A stretch of DNA of 21,826 nt from Burkholderiales bacterium (GCA_947448105.1 CANFNE010000008.1:1-21826); one strand, 5' to 3'; shown: positions 1 to 8,977, numbered from the stretch's first letter. Numbers and translations are program-made. The notes: a model not told the origin generated them from the letters alone.

Positions 1-1868
1 AAACCAAGTCCGATTTGCAAAATGTCTTCCAGGTTGATGTGGACGGAAGCGGCAATCCGGTGAACGTGGACTTGAGCTACCTGACCCGTGCCGATACCAA
101 GATCAACGGCGCTGAGATGGCGTCGGAAGTGACCAACCTGCTGAACCAACGGTTCGGCGACCAGGCGTATTTTGATCTGTCCGATCCCAACAGCCGTGTG
201 TTGCAAATCACCAGCAGCCGCCTGACAACGACCAGCACCGACCCCAGCCCCATCACTACCGAGCGTCCCATCAATATCCTGTTGGTGCCAGGGCAGGACG
301 GACTGCCCACCAACCCGAAACAAATCACCACCGAACAAATGGTAGCGGCCATGCAAGCGCAACTTGACCGCAACCCGGTCGACCTCGCCAGCAGCACCAC
401 CAACTCCATCAAGGTGAGCTACGACTACTCTACTTCCAGCTTTAAATTCACCGACGGCGCAGCGACACTCAAAATCAACACACCACCGACGGTGTTGAAA
501 AATGACCTGTTTCAGCTCACGCCCACACCCATCACGCTGGACAACATCACAGGCCACTACAGTGCCAAAGTGATTCCTAACGGTCTGCCGATGCGCTTGC
601 TGTTGGACCAGCGCTACGGCATGTCCATGTCGTATGACTCGGTCAATAAGATGTTCACCATGAAGTCGGGCACCACGGGCGACACGTCCAGCCTGTCCAT
701 CACAGGCGTGGCATCCAACTCCATCGGCGCCCAGATGTTTGGTTTGAAAGCCAACGGGGGTGCCGCGGACCTGCCGGTCAACCAGGTGAGCACGTCCACC
801 GTGGCATTGCGCGGTATTCCATCCACGCCAGCCGTGGCGGTTGGCTCGACACCACTGAAAAACATTACCAGCAACTTCGGTGTCGACAACACCAACAACA
901 GCTTCGTCGTGACTGTGGACGGTGTCAAAGGAACGGTGGTCATTCCTCCCCGCCCCGACTATTCGCTGGACACATTCAAGGCTGCGTTGCAAGCCGGCAT
1001 CAATGCCATGGGCCAACAAAGCGCAACCGGCGCACCCATGACCGTCAACGGCGCGAAGGTCGATTTCGACCCGGTGAACAAACGCTTTACGTTTACCAGT
1101 GGCACCACCGGTTCGAGCTCCTTCTTCAAAATATCGGGCAGCGGCGACTGGGGCCTGGAACAGGTTTCCGCTGCGCGCGGTACCGATTCCACCTGGATCA
1201 AACCGACACAGCACGCGGACATCTCCGGCGGCATCTCGCAGCCCAAGTACATCGATGGTCTGGGCAACGAAACCACCAGCGGCGACGGCTTCGTCAATCT
1301 GCCGAAATGGTCTCCGGTCTACCTCACCAAAGGTGAGCTGACATTCAGCACATCCGGAAAATTGATCTCCCCGGTTCAAGGAACACAGTTGGAACCGGTC
1401 TACCTGCTAGGCGGCAAGGGTGTGTTGACGATCAACGTGGACTACTCGGCGTCCACCCAGTACTCGTCGCCCTTCGCGGTCTTGTCGCAGTCACAAGACG
1501 GCGCACCTGAAGGCGACCTGGTCGGTGTGACGATCGGCAACGATGGACTGGTGAGCGCATCGTTCTCCAACGGCACCCAACAATCTCTAGCCAAAATATT
1601 GCTGGCCAACTTTTCCAGCCCCTCAGGCCTGCGCCAAATGGGTGACTCGACGTTCCTGGCCTCCGCCGCGTCGGGCACGGCCAAGCTGGGAGCGGCTGGA
1701 TCCGCCGGATTTGGCACGCTGCGCGCAGGCGCAGTGGAGCGCGCCAATGTGGACTTGACGCAAGAGCTGGTGGACTTGATCACCGCGCAGCGAAATTTCC
1801 AAGCCAATGCCAAAGCGATTGAGACCAGTTCGACGATGACCTCGGCCATCATCAACCTGCGCAATTAA
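1..1868 (+). CDS. flgE: Flagellar hook protein FlgE, 3' part (start lies outside the window)
   Basis: FlgE polymerises into the flagellar hook, the universal joint outside the cell. Only the C-terminal part is here; the open frame enters at the left edge (in frame from base 3) with no credible start, so the first TTG at 15 is not taken as the start. The identifying part is the C terminus: a D1-like stretch around 1440-1690, then the family's closing helix with VDLTQELVDLITAQRNFQAN and AKAIETSSTMTSAIINLRN. About 620 residues are visible and the conserved N-terminal rod-like domain is still missing, so the full protein must be far longer than the 400-480 residues I would expect. The extra length is a Thr/Ser/Gly-rich middle with a repeated module (nt 408-476, 621-707, 1056-1139). 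flgF follows after 37 bases, in the usual operon order. Identity is very likely from the C terminus and the context. Confidence 0.93.
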   Translation, partial: TKSDLQNVFQVDVDGSGNPVNVDLSYLTRADTKINGAEMASEVTNLLNQRFGDQAYFDLSDPNSRVLQITSSRLTTTSTDPSPITTERPINILLVPGQDGLPTNPKQITTEQMVAAMQAQLDRNPVDLASSTTNSIKVSYDYSTSSFKFTDGAATLKINTPPTVLKNDLFQLTPTPITLDNITGHYSAKVIPNGLPMRLLLDQRYGMSMSYDSVNKMFTMKSGTTGDTSSLSITGVASNSIGAQMFGLKANGGAADLPVNQVSTSTVALRGIPSTPAVAVGSTPLKNITSNFGVDNTNNSFVVTVDGVKGTVVIPPRPDYSLDTFKAALQAGINAMGQQSATGAPMTVNGAKVDFDPVNKRFTFTSGTTGSSSFFKISGSGDWGLEQVSAARGTDSTWIKPTQHADISGGISQPKYIDGLGNETTSGDGFVNLPKWSPVYLTKGELTFSTSGKLISPVQGTQLEPVYLLGGKGVLTINVDYSASTQYSSPFAVLSQSQDGAPEGDLVGVTIGNDGLVSASFSNGTQQSLAKILLANFSSPSGLRQMGDSTFLASAASGTAKLGAAGSAGFGTLRAGAVERANVDLTQELVDLITAQRNFQANAKAIETSSTMTSAIINLRN

Positions 1869-1905
1869 GACCGTTGTTAGCAACACCAGCTAAGGAGCAA
1901 ACACC

Positions 1906-2670
1906 ATGGATCGCTTAGCCTTTAACGCCGCAGTGGCAATGACCGAGCAGTCGCTCAGCCGCCAAATGTCGGTGAATGAGCTGGCCAACGCGACCACCAC
2001 CGGCTTCAAGCGCAGTTTTGAAGCCGCCATGCGCACGGTGGCGGTGGAGGGCTCCGGGTTGAAAACGCGTTTTCAGCCGCAGACATTTGCCGAGGACTAC
2101 ATCTCCATGAAAGGTGGCCCGGTACTGGCCACCGGCAATGACCTGGATGTCGCCATGAGCGGCAGCACCGTGTTGGGCGTGACAGCGATGGATGGCACCT
2201 TGGCGTTCACACGGCGTGGCGATCTGCGGGTGAACGCGAACGGCGCACTCGAGAACAGCAGTGGCGTCCTGGTGCGCGGCAGCAATGGCGGCGCCATCAC
2301 CATTCCGCCGGGCGTGCGCGTCACCATCCGCTCCGATGGCACCGTGTGGGGCAGCGATCCGGCCCAGCCTCTGACCACGCCGCCACTGCAAATCGGTGCC
2401 TTGATGCTGCGTGACGCCAGCCAGACCCCATTGCAGCGCCGCCCTGACGGGCTCTTTATGGTGGCGGCAGCCGACGTGGGAACCGACATCACACCGGGCC
2501 CCGTTGCGCCCAACCTGACGGCAGGTGCCCTGGAAGGCAGCAACGTCAACTCTTTGTCTGTCATGGTCAAGCTGATGGACCAGAGCCGATCTTTTGAGCA
2601 GCAAGTCAACCTGATTAAAGAAAGCAAGACTTGTGACGAATCTGGTGCAACCATGATGAAAGCCAGCTGA
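1906..2670 (+). CDS. flgF: Flagellar proximal rod protein FlgF
   Basis: FlgF is one of the proximal rod subunits that cross the periplasm between the MS ring and the distal rod. The 254-residue product has the flagellar rod/hook architecture: an N-terminal helix (MDRLAFNAAVAMTEQSLSRQ followed by VNELANATTTGFKRSFEAA), a beta-rich middle containing the LAFTRRGDLRVNANGALENS hook/rod motif, and a C-terminal helix with GSNVNSLSVMVKLMDQSRSF and EQQVNLIK. Length is close to the usual 250. The N-terminal Asn-Asn-x-Ala-Asn signature of rod proteins is modified here to ELANATTTGFKR, which is typical of FlgF. The start is supported by AAGGAG at 1892-1897, eight bases before the ATG. It lies between flgE and flgG as in other flg operons. 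Secretion is expected through the flagellar type III apparatus, with no cleaved signal. Confidence 0.95.
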   Translation: MDRLAFNAAVAMTEQSLSRQMSVNELANATTTGFKRSFEAAMRTVAVEGSGLKTRFQPQTFAEDYISMKGGPVLATGNDLDVAMSGSTVLGVTAMDGTLAFTRRGDLRVNANGALENSSGVLVRGSNGGAITIPPGVRVTIRSDGTVWGSDPAQPLTTPPLQIGALMLRDASQTPLQRRPDGLFMVAAADVGTDITPGPVAPNLTAGALEGSNVNSLSVMVKLMDQSRSFEQQVNLIKESKTCDESGATMMKAS

Positions 2671-2732
2671 CGGTTTTTCCAGGCACGCGCCTTGCTTATA
2701 GCCTTGTAACTTAACAATCCCTGGAGCAGTCA

Positions 2733-3518
2733 ATGGACGCATCAATGTGGGTGGCCAAAACAGGCCTCGACGCGCAGCAGACGCGCATGAATGTGATTTC
2801 CAATAACTTGGCCAACGTGAACACCACGGGCTTTAAGCGCGACCGCGCGGTTTTTGAAGACTTGCTGTACCAAAACGTACGCCAGGCCGGCGGCCAGACC
2901 GGCGCCACCACGCAGGCGCCCACCGGGTTGATGCTGGGTACCGGTGTGCGCGTGGTCGCCACCGAAAAGCTCAACGTCCAGGGCAATATGATCAACAGCC
3001 AAAATCCGCTGGATTTGGCGATTGCCGGTGACGGACATTTCCAGATCCTGCAGGCCGACGGCACCACCGCCTACACGCGTGACGGCAACTTCAAGGTGTC
3101 GGCAACCGGACAACTGGTCACCTCCAACGGCGCGCCCCTGCAGCCCGCCATCACCATCCCCGCCACTGCCGCCAGCGTGACCATTGGCCGCGACGGCACC
3201 GTCTCCGTCGAGCTCCAGGGCGGCGCCGGACAGCAGGTGCTGGGCCAGGTGCTCATCGCCCGCTTCATGAACCCGGCAGGCCTGCAAGCCGCCGGCCAAA
3301 ACATGATGCTGCAAACCCCCGCCAGCGGCGTGCCGCAAGTGGTACCGCCTGGCACCGCAGGTGCAGGCACCCTGATGCAAGGCACGCTTGAGGCGTCCAA
3401 CGTCAACGTGGTGGAGGAAATGGTCAACATGATCGAAACCCAGCGCGCCTACGAGATCAACTCCAAGGCCATCTCTGCGGTCGACGGCATGCTGAAGTAC
3501 ATCAACCAGAACATGTAA
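2733..3518 (+). CDS. flgG: Flagellar distal rod protein FlgG
   Basis: FlgG forms the distal rod, the drive shaft that runs through the P and L rings to the hook. The 261-residue product is nearly the standard length (about 260) and highly conserved. The N terminus reads MDASMWVAKTGLDAQQTRMN then VISNNLANVNTTGFKRDRAV, the middle has NPLDLAIAGDGHFQIL and AYTRDGNFKVSATGQLV, and the C terminus has LEASNVNVVEEMVNMIETQR followed by AYEINSKAISAVDGMLKYIN. These are the classic FlgG signatures. A GGAG at 2723-2726 precedes the ATG. The 62-base spacer from flgF is the largest gap between consecutive complete flg genes here but shows no convincing promoter or terminator. I see nothing unusual in the protein itself. 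Confidence 0.97.
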   Translation: MDASMWVAKTGLDAQQTRMNVISNNLANVNTTGFKRDRAVFEDLLYQNVRQAGGQTGATTQAPTGLMLGTGVRVVATEKLNVQGNMINSQNPLDLAIAGDGHFQILQADGTTAYTRDGNFKVSATGQLVTSNGAPLQPAITIPATAASVTIGRDGTVSVELQGGAGQQVLGQVLIARFMNPAGLQAAGQNMMLQTPASGVPQVVPPGTAGAGTLMQGTLEASNVNVVEEMVNMIETQRAYEINSKAISAVDGMLKYINQNM

Positions 3519-3530
3519 TTGGCCCACACC

Positions 3531-4187
3531 ATGAAACATGTATTGCTGGCCCTGTGCGCTCTGTCTTTAGGCGCCTGCTCGGTCTTGCCGCGCGAGCCAC
3601 TGGCGCATTCCGAAGGCTTTCGCCCGGTCTACCCGGTAGCGCAAAGCGCACCGCAAATGGCCACCGGTGCCATTTACAACGGCGCACAAAGCGAGGCCTT
3701 CTTCGGCCGCGGACGCGCCTTTCAAATTGGCGACGTAATTACGGTGTTGCTCAACGAATCGACCCAGGCCGGACGCACGCAAAGCGGTGTGGTCAAACGC
3801 ACCTCCAGCAACGATGTCGTGCCTGCGGCCATGGGCGGCGGACTGCTGCCTGCGGCCAACCTTTTGGGCGGCACCATCAAGAGCGAAGGCACGGGCACGG
3901 CAGACCAAACCGCCAGCCTGACCGGATCGATTGCCGTGTCGGTCATTGACGTCATGGCCAACGGGAACCTGGTGCTGCGGGGCGAGAAACAGCTCGCGCT
4001 GACCGAAGGTGCTGAAATCATCCAAGTGGCCGGTGTCGTGCGCCCCGACGATATCGCCCCCAACAACACGGTGCAATCGCGCCGGCTGGCCAATGCGCAA
4101 ATCACCTACCGCGGCACCGGCGACATGGCAGCGGCCACACGCGCGGGCTGGGGCACCAGCGGCCTGTTGAAACTCTGGCCTTTCTAA
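3531..4187 (+). CDS. flgH: Flagellar L-ring lipoprotein FlgH
   Basis: FlgH builds the L ring, the outer-membrane bushing around the rod. I start it at the ATG at 3531, giving 218 residues. The frame also extends to a TTG at 3519, directly after the flgG stop, but the ATG places a proper lipoprotein signal at the N terminus: MKHVLLALCALSLGAC, with a Leu-Gly-Ala-Cys lipobox and Cys16 as the lipidated residue. Later family features are GRAFQIGDVITVLLNESTQA around residues 61-80 and a C terminus of ANAQITYRGTG, AGWGTSG and the terminal LLKLWPF. Length is normal. No strong ribosome site is visible before the ATG, so translational coupling to flgG (stop at 3516-3518) is likely. Export is by Sec and the Lol pathway, unlike that of the rod proteins. 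Confidence 0.95.
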   Translation: MKHVLLALCALSLGACSVLPREPLAHSEGFRPVYPVAQSAPQMATGAIYNGAQSEAFFGRGRAFQIGDVITVLLNESTQAGRTQSGVVKRTSSNDVVPAAMGGGLLPAANLLGGTIKSEGTGTADQTASLTGSIAVSVIDVMANGNLVLRGEKQLALTEGAEIIQVAGVVRPDDIAPNNTVQSRRLANAQITYRGTGDMAAATRAGWGTSGLLKLWPF

Positions 4188-4207
4188 AGGCCCAAAGCGA
4201 AAGCACC

Positions 4208-5344
4208 ATGCGAAAACTTCTGTACTCCTTGCCCCTGGCGGCTCTGCTGTGGGTGCTGCCTTTTTCGCTGGCCCACGCCGACCGCATCAAGGACCTCACC
4301 ACCATGGCCGCCATGCGCGGCAACCAGCTTATTGGCTACGGCTTGGTCGTAGGCCTGCAGGGCACGGGTGACGGCTCCGACCTGTCCTTTACCACCCAGA
4401 GCATGAAAACCCTGCTCAACCGCATGGGTGTGAACCAGGAAAACCCCTTGAGCGACTATGAGGCCGCCACCAGCGGCGGCAAGATCGACCTCAAAAACGT
4501 CGCAGCGGTGATGATCACCGCCGACCTGCCCGGTATGTCCAAGCCCGGGCAGCGCATTGACATCAATGTCTCGGCCATCGGCAAGGCCACCAACTTGCGG
4601 GGCGGCAGCTTGTTGCTGACGAGCTTGCGCGGCGTGGACGGGCAAATCTATGCGCTCGCCCAGGGCTCGCTGACTGCCACCGGCATTGACGCAGGTGGAG
4701 CAGGTTCCAAAGTATCGACCGGTGTGACCACGGCCGCCCGCATTCCTGGCGGCGCCACGGTAGAAAAAGCGGTAGACAACGCGTTTGACAAGTCCGACAA
4801 CGTGCTGTTGAACCTGCGCGACGGAGACTTCACCACCGCCTCGAGCATCATCCAGGCCATCAATGCCAAGTTTGGCGGCGACGTGGCCAGTGCGCTGGAC
4901 AGCGTGTCCATCGTCGTGCGCGCGCCCATGGACAGCAGCCAGCGGGTGTCCTTCATGAGCATGATCGAAAACATCGACGTGCAACCCGGCGAACCACCGG
5001 CGCGCATTGTGGTCAACGCCCGCACGGGCACGGTGGTCATCAGCCGCAACGTGCGGGTGTCGGCGGCGGCCGTAAGCCACGGCACCATCAGCGTATCGGT
5101 GGCCATGACCAACGAGGTCTCGCAGCCCGGCATGCTGTCCAACGGCTCGACCAAAGAGGTGCAAAACGCGGACGTCAAGGTCAACGAACCCAACAAGCCC
5201 ATGTTCTTGTTCCAGCCTGGTGTGGACTTGCGCCAAATCGTCGATGCGGTCAACCAGGTCGGCGCCACGCCCTCGGCCTTGATCGCGATTCTGGAAGCAC
5301 TCAAAAGCTCTGGCAGCCTGCGCGCCGAGTTGCTGGTGATCTAA
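4208..5344 (+). CDS. flgI: Flagellar P-ring protein FlgI
   Basis: FlgI forms the P ring in the peptidoglycan layer around the distal rod. The 378-residue product begins with a Sec signal peptide: basic MRK, a hydrophobic core to about residue 20, and a likely cleavage after Ala-His-Ala at residue 24, leaving a mature start of DRIKDLTTMAAMRGNQLIGY. That mature start, with the GYGLVVGLQGTGDGSD that follows, is the FlgI hallmark. Further family motifs are NVAAVMITADLPGMSKPGQR, DINVSAIGKATNLRGGSLLL and the C-terminal FLFQPGVDLRQIVDAVNQVG. Length agrees with the usual 365-380. It sits 20 bases after flgH and five bases before flgJ. No truncation or missing motif is apparent. Confidence 0.97.
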   Translation: MRKLLYSLPLAALLWVLPFSLAHADRIKDLTTMAAMRGNQLIGYGLVVGLQGTGDGSDLSFTTQSMKTLLNRMGVNQENPLSDYEAATSGGKIDLKNVAAVMITADLPGMSKPGQRIDINVSAIGKATNLRGGSLLLTSLRGVDGQIYALAQGSLTATGIDAGGAGSKVSTGVTTAARIPGGATVEKAVDNAFDKSDNVLLNLRDGDFTTASSIIQAINAKFGGDVASALDSVSIVVRAPMDSSQRVSFMSMIENIDVQPGEPPARIVVNARTGTVVISRNVRVSAAAVSHGTISVSVAMTNEVSQPGMLSNGSTKEVQNADVKVNEPNKPMFLFQPGVDLRQIVDAVNQVGATPSALIAILEALKSSGSLRAELLVI

Positions 5345-5349
5345 ACACC

Positions 5350-5889
5350 ATGGACAGCCCTTCCAGCGCCCTGCCCCCCGCACCCGCCAGCACGGGCGTG
5401 ACCGGCTCCTACCTCGACTTCGGGGGCTTGGGTGCGCTCAAGGGCAAGGCCCGCACCGACGCCAAATCGGCCACGCGCGAAACCGCGCAGCAGTTTGAGG
5501 CCATGTTTTTGCAGATGATGATGAAGACCATGCGCGACGCCACGCCCAAGAGCGACCTGGTCGAGTCCGCAGGCAAAGACACGTTTGAGGCCATGTTTGA
5601 CAAGGAAGTGTCGGTGTCCATGGCCAAGCGCAACGCGCTGGGCCTGGCCGACATGCTGGTCAAGCACATGCCCGACACCAGCGCCCCACCGACCAGTACG
5701 GCGGCCCTGCTCGAGGCGCGCAACACCAAAGGCATGTCCTTGCAAGCCGAACCGGCCAAGGCCATGGCTTTGAAAGACGCACCACCGGTGCTCGCGCCCC
5801 TGCCGCGCGTGGGGGGCCCCCTGCCCCTGACCCAGCGCTTTGGACCCACGCCGTCTGCCAGCCACGCGCCTGACGGAGACACGCCATGA
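5350..5889 (+). CDS. flgJ: Rod-cap protein FlgJ, single-domain form lacking the muramidase half
   Basis: FlgJ caps the growing rod in the periplasm. In many gamma- and betaproteobacteria it is about 310 residues, with an N-terminal rod-binding domain and a C-terminal GH73-type peptidoglycan hydrolase. Here the product is 179 residues. Residues about 40-105 match the rod-binding domain: TAQQFEAMFLQMMMKTMRDA, then ESAGKDTFEAMFDKEVSVSM and AKRNALGLADMLVKHM. The rest (about 110-179) is a Pro/Ala/Thr-rich tail with no catalytic-looking region, and the reading frame ends cleanly inside the flgK start (ATGA, 5886-5889). I see no remnant of a hydrolase domain in another frame, because flgK begins at once. 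The gene is therefore a genuine single-domain FlgJ rather than a frameshifted one, and a separate wall-cutting enzyme is presumably encoded elsewhere. Start ATG follows flgI by five bases. Confidence 0.9.
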   Translation: MDSPSSALPPAPASTGVTGSYLDFGGLGALKGKARTDAKSATRETAQQFEAMFLQMMMKTMRDATPKSDLVESAGKDTFEAMFDKEVSVSMAKRNALGLADMLVKHMPDTSAPPTSTAALLEARNTKGMSLQAEPAKAMALKDAPPVLAPLPRVGGPLPLTQRFGPTPSASHAPDGDTP

Positions 5890-8800
5890 GCGATATCGCA
5901 GGCATTGCCGGCAACGCGGTGGCGGCCTACCAAAACGCCCTCTCCACCGTCAGCAACAACATCGCCAACGTCGCCACCGACGGCTACTCGCGCCAGGACG
6001 TGGCCTTGCAAGCGCTGCCGGTGACCAAATCAGGCAGCATTTTTTTGGGTACCGGTGTCATCGTCGACAGCGTCAAACGCCAATACGATGCCTTTGTCGA
6101 GTCCAATCTGCGCAACACCACCAGCGATCTGGCCAGCCAAGGGCCTATGGTGAATTACGCCAACCGCGTGGTAGACGTCATGGGCGGCTCCACCATGGGG
6201 CTCAACACAGCGCTGGACCAATTTTTCAGCTCCGCCCGTGCCCTGTCGTCGGACACGTCGTCGACCGTGCTGCGCAGCAGTTTTTTGCGAGATGCCCAGG
6301 GCGTGGCGCAGCGCTTTGGCCAGTTGTCAGAGCAGCTCAACCTGATCAAGGACGAAACCCAGAGTTCGGTCGACAGCATCGTCAACCAGATGAATACGCT
6401 GACCAAGCAGCTCGCAGTGGTCAACGGCCAACTCACCAAGCAGCTTACCGAAGCGCGCCAACCGCCCGACTTGCTCGACCAGCGCGATCTGCTGCTCAAG
6501 CAGCTCTCGGTGTTCGCCCACGTCAACACCTCGTTTAGCGCCAACGGGCAGGTGACCGTGAGCCTGGGGCCATCGATTACCCAGGATATCGTGGTCAGCG
6601 GCACGACGGCGCTGCCCATCGGATCCAGCGAAAACGGCGGCTCGTCCGACAAGACCACGCTCTTGCTGGACCCCTATGGAAAGTCCACCACGCTCAACGG
6701 CATTACCAGCGGAACCTTGGCGGGCCTGATGGCCTTTCAGGAACAGGTACTGGCCAGCTCGCAAAGCGCCTTGGACAATTTGGCACAGACCTTTGCCAAT
6801 GAAAGCAACACCATCCACACGCAAGGCGTGAACGCCTACGGCAATCCTGGCCAGGCGCTGTTTAGCTTCGACAAGAGCGCCACCAGCTCGGCCAGTGGCA
6901 TGCAAGTGGCGTTTACCGACCCGATGCTGGTCGCCGCCGCCGCACAATTTCGGGTGACCGAACAGGCCAACAACACCAGCGGCACCGATGCCACTTTGGT
7001 CTACAGCCCCGACGCGGTGGCCAGTGGCCCGGTGGCCTTGGCGACGGCACTGGTCAACAACGCCCACCCCAGTGCTGCGCGCTCCATCAGCGTCGGTCGC
7101 AGCGTGCCGGTTGCGGCAATAGCGACGATTCCCAACGGCATCCGCGACGTGGGCATCTTTCTCGACAGCGTGCAAGCCGGCCAGCAACTGCAGGTGTTAA
7201 CGCGGGATGGACGCCAACTTATCGGCAGCTCCATGGCCAGCAGCGGCGATTTGCTGGGTTCGCTGATGACGACCGACAACGGCTTTGCTGCAGGTGCGAG
7301 CTACAGCGACGACTACCTCAACGGGGCCAAGCAGTCGGTGCAGATCACCGGAACCGCCACGGGAGCACAAACCTTTTTGGGCGTTGCGATTGACGGGTCG
7401 GCCGCCGGCAATAGCCCGGCCACCACGGCGGCCTTGATCCTTGCCAACAAAGCGACGATCCTGGCAGGCGCACAGGCCGTGGCCGCAGGCATTACCGACC
7501 TGCGCACCGACCCGAATGACGCGACCTTGCTGATCGTGACCACCAACCAAACCTCGCCCGCGCGCGCAACCCTGGCATCGACCAGCAGCGCCGGCATTGC
7601 GTTTGGGAACGGCGTGGACCTGAACTACCGCGCGATGACGGTTTTTTATGGTGCCCAGGCCCAGGTGGAGTTGCAGCCCATCTACAACAGCAACGACCAA
7701 ATTACCGGCACCAAGCCTTTTCCAGCGCTGCTGCAAGGCACGCCGGTGCAAGACCTGAGCAGCGGCATTGCCGAAAATGCGCTCACCCTCAATGGCGTGG
7801 CGCTGGGCGCGCTGTCGGAATCGGCCGCCGGGGCCATGGACGTGGCCGCCTGGATCAACGCACAAAAGGCCGAAACCGGCGTAAGCGCTACCGCCTACAA
7901 CGAGATTGTCCCCCCACCCAAGGGCCTGAAACTGGGCATGCCGCTGGTGATCAACGGCGTGACCATCAGTGACGCAACTTCCGCGACCACCGTTCGTGCG
8001 CTGGCCAATGCCATCAACGCCTCGCAAGCGGCCAACAGTGGAACGTTCACCGCGCGCGTCAGTGCCAATGGCGAACTGATGGTTACCAACGCGCCAGGCC
8101 ATGAGGGTGAGGACATCACCATTTCCGCCACGACTGCGGTGGAGTCCAGCGCCGTCAACGCCCTGGGCTTGCCGTCAAAAACCTACCGCGGCCAGGTGAA
8201 CCTGACGCAGCCGCTGGTCGACGAGAACGGGGTTTCCGTCACCAAGCCAATCCAACTCGGTTTCGGCAGCGGCGGCACGCCGGCGGACCTGGCCAAACTC
8301 GGCTTTCGCACGGGTGCTTACATCTCCGGGGCCACCAAAGACGATTTATTGGTTTTTGTTACAGGCCCAGGCGTGGCCAGCGTGTCGGCCAGCTATGCCG
8401 GCCAGCCTGCAGACGCCAAACAGGCGCTTCGCGCCCAGCAAATCCAGGTCAAATTTTTGCCGGACACCGACCCTGCAAATCCTGAGTACAACTACCAGAT
8501 CATTGATTCGGCCAGCAACACGGTGCTGGCAGAGCGCAAGCTTGACCCCACGCAACTCACGCCCGGTATCAACTACCAGGGACTGCAGCTGTCCTTCACG
8601 GCGGTGCCCAAAGCGGGCGACGAGTTCACCCTGGACGGCAATGCGGATGGCATTGGCAGCAACGACAACATGCTGGCCATGAACGCGCTGGAGAGCAAGG
8701 CCGTGGTGGGCAAAAAAACCTTGTCCAACGCCTACATCGACCACGTCAATGAAATGGGCAATATCGCCCGCCAGGCCACTATTTCGCAAACCGCGCTGAC

Positions 8801-8963
8801 CGTGGTGCATGACCAGGCCGTGAAATCGCGCGACGAGGTCTCGGGGGTGAGCCTGGACAAAGAAGCCGGCGACCTGATTCGCTACCAACAAGCCTACCAG
8901 GCGGCTGCCAAAACCCTGCAAGTTGCCAGCCAGTTGTTCGACAGCGTGCTGCAAATCCGCTAA
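5886..8963 (+). CDS. flgK: Hook-filament junction protein FlgK (HAP1), enlarged
   Basis: FlgK is the first of two junction proteins linking hook to filament. The 1025-residue product keeps both conserved ends: N-terminal MSDIAGIAGNAVAAYQNALS and TVSNNIANVATDGYSRQDVA, a coiled-coil-prone region near 140-200, and the C-terminal RQATISQTALTVVHDQAVKS, GDLIRYQQAYQAAAKTLQVA and SQLFDSVLQIR. FlgK is commonly 450-650 residues, so several hundred extra residues are inserted in the middle. Two segments in the insert resemble flagellin/hook IN motifs: about residues 633-677 (starting LTLNGVALG, with INAQKAETGVSATA) and about 687-737 (starting LVINGVTIS, with ANAINASQAANSG). The ATG overlaps the flgJ stop by four bases, and a GGAG lies at 5875-5878. 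flgL follows 14 bases later. The frame is continuous, with no sign of assembly error. Confidence 0.95.
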   Translation: MSDIAGIAGNAVAAYQNALSTVSNNIANVATDGYSRQDVALQALPVTKSGSIFLGTGVIVDSVKRQYDAFVESNLRNTTSDLASQGPMVNYANRVVDVMGGSTMGLNTALDQFFSSARALSSDTSSTVLRSSFLRDAQGVAQRFGQLSEQLNLIKDETQSSVDSIVNQMNTLTKQLAVVNGQLTKQLTEARQPPDLLDQRDLLLKQLSVFAHVNTSFSANGQVTVSLGPSITQDIVVSGTTALPIGSSENGGSSDKTTLLLDPYGKSTTLNGITSGTLAGLMAFQEQVLASSQSALDNLAQTFANESNTIHTQGVNAYGNPGQALFSFDKSATSSASGMQVAFTDPMLVAAAAQFRVTEQANNTSGTDATLVYSPDAVASGPVALATALVNNAHPSAARSISVGRSVPVAAIATIPNGIRDVGIFLDSVQAGQQLQVLTRDGRQLIGSSMASSGDLLGSLMTTDNGFAAGASYSDDYLNGAKQSVQITGTATGAQTFLGVAIDGSAAGNSPATTAALILANKATILAGAQAVAAGITDLRTDPNDATLLIVTTNQTSPARATLASTSSAGIAFGNGVDLNYRAMTVFYGAQAQVELQPIYNSNDQITGTKPFPALLQGTPVQDLSSGIAENALTLNGVALGALSESAAGAMDVAAWINAQKAETGVSATAYNEIVPPPKGLKLGMPLVINGVTISDATSATTVRALANAINASQAANSGTFTARVSANGELMVTNAPGHEGEDITISATTAVESSAVNALGLPSKTYRGQVNLTQPLVDENGVSVTKPIQLGFGSGGTPADLAKLGFRTGAYISGATKDDLLVFVTGPGVASVSASYAGQPADAKQALRAQQIQVKFLPDTDPANPEYNYQIIDSASNTVLAERKLDPTQLTPGINYQGLQLSFTAVPKAGDEFTLDGNADGIGSNDNMLAMNALESKAVVGKKTLSNAYIDHVNEMGNIARQATISQTALTVVHDQAVKSRDEVSGVSLDKEAGDLIRYQQAYQAAAKTLQVASQLFDSVLQIR

Positions 8964-8977
8964 ACCAGAGACCCGCC

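Noticed and set aside
2678..2725. TCCAGG and CCTGGA arms that could mask the flgG ribosome site
   Set aside because: Only six pairs with a 36-base loop; too weak to claim.
4184..5383. 399-codon open frame on the minus strand opposite flgI
   Set aside because: It mirrors a clear flgI gene, reads as His/Arg/Ala-rich low-complexity protein, and has no recognisable domain. It is a by-product of high G+C coding sequence.
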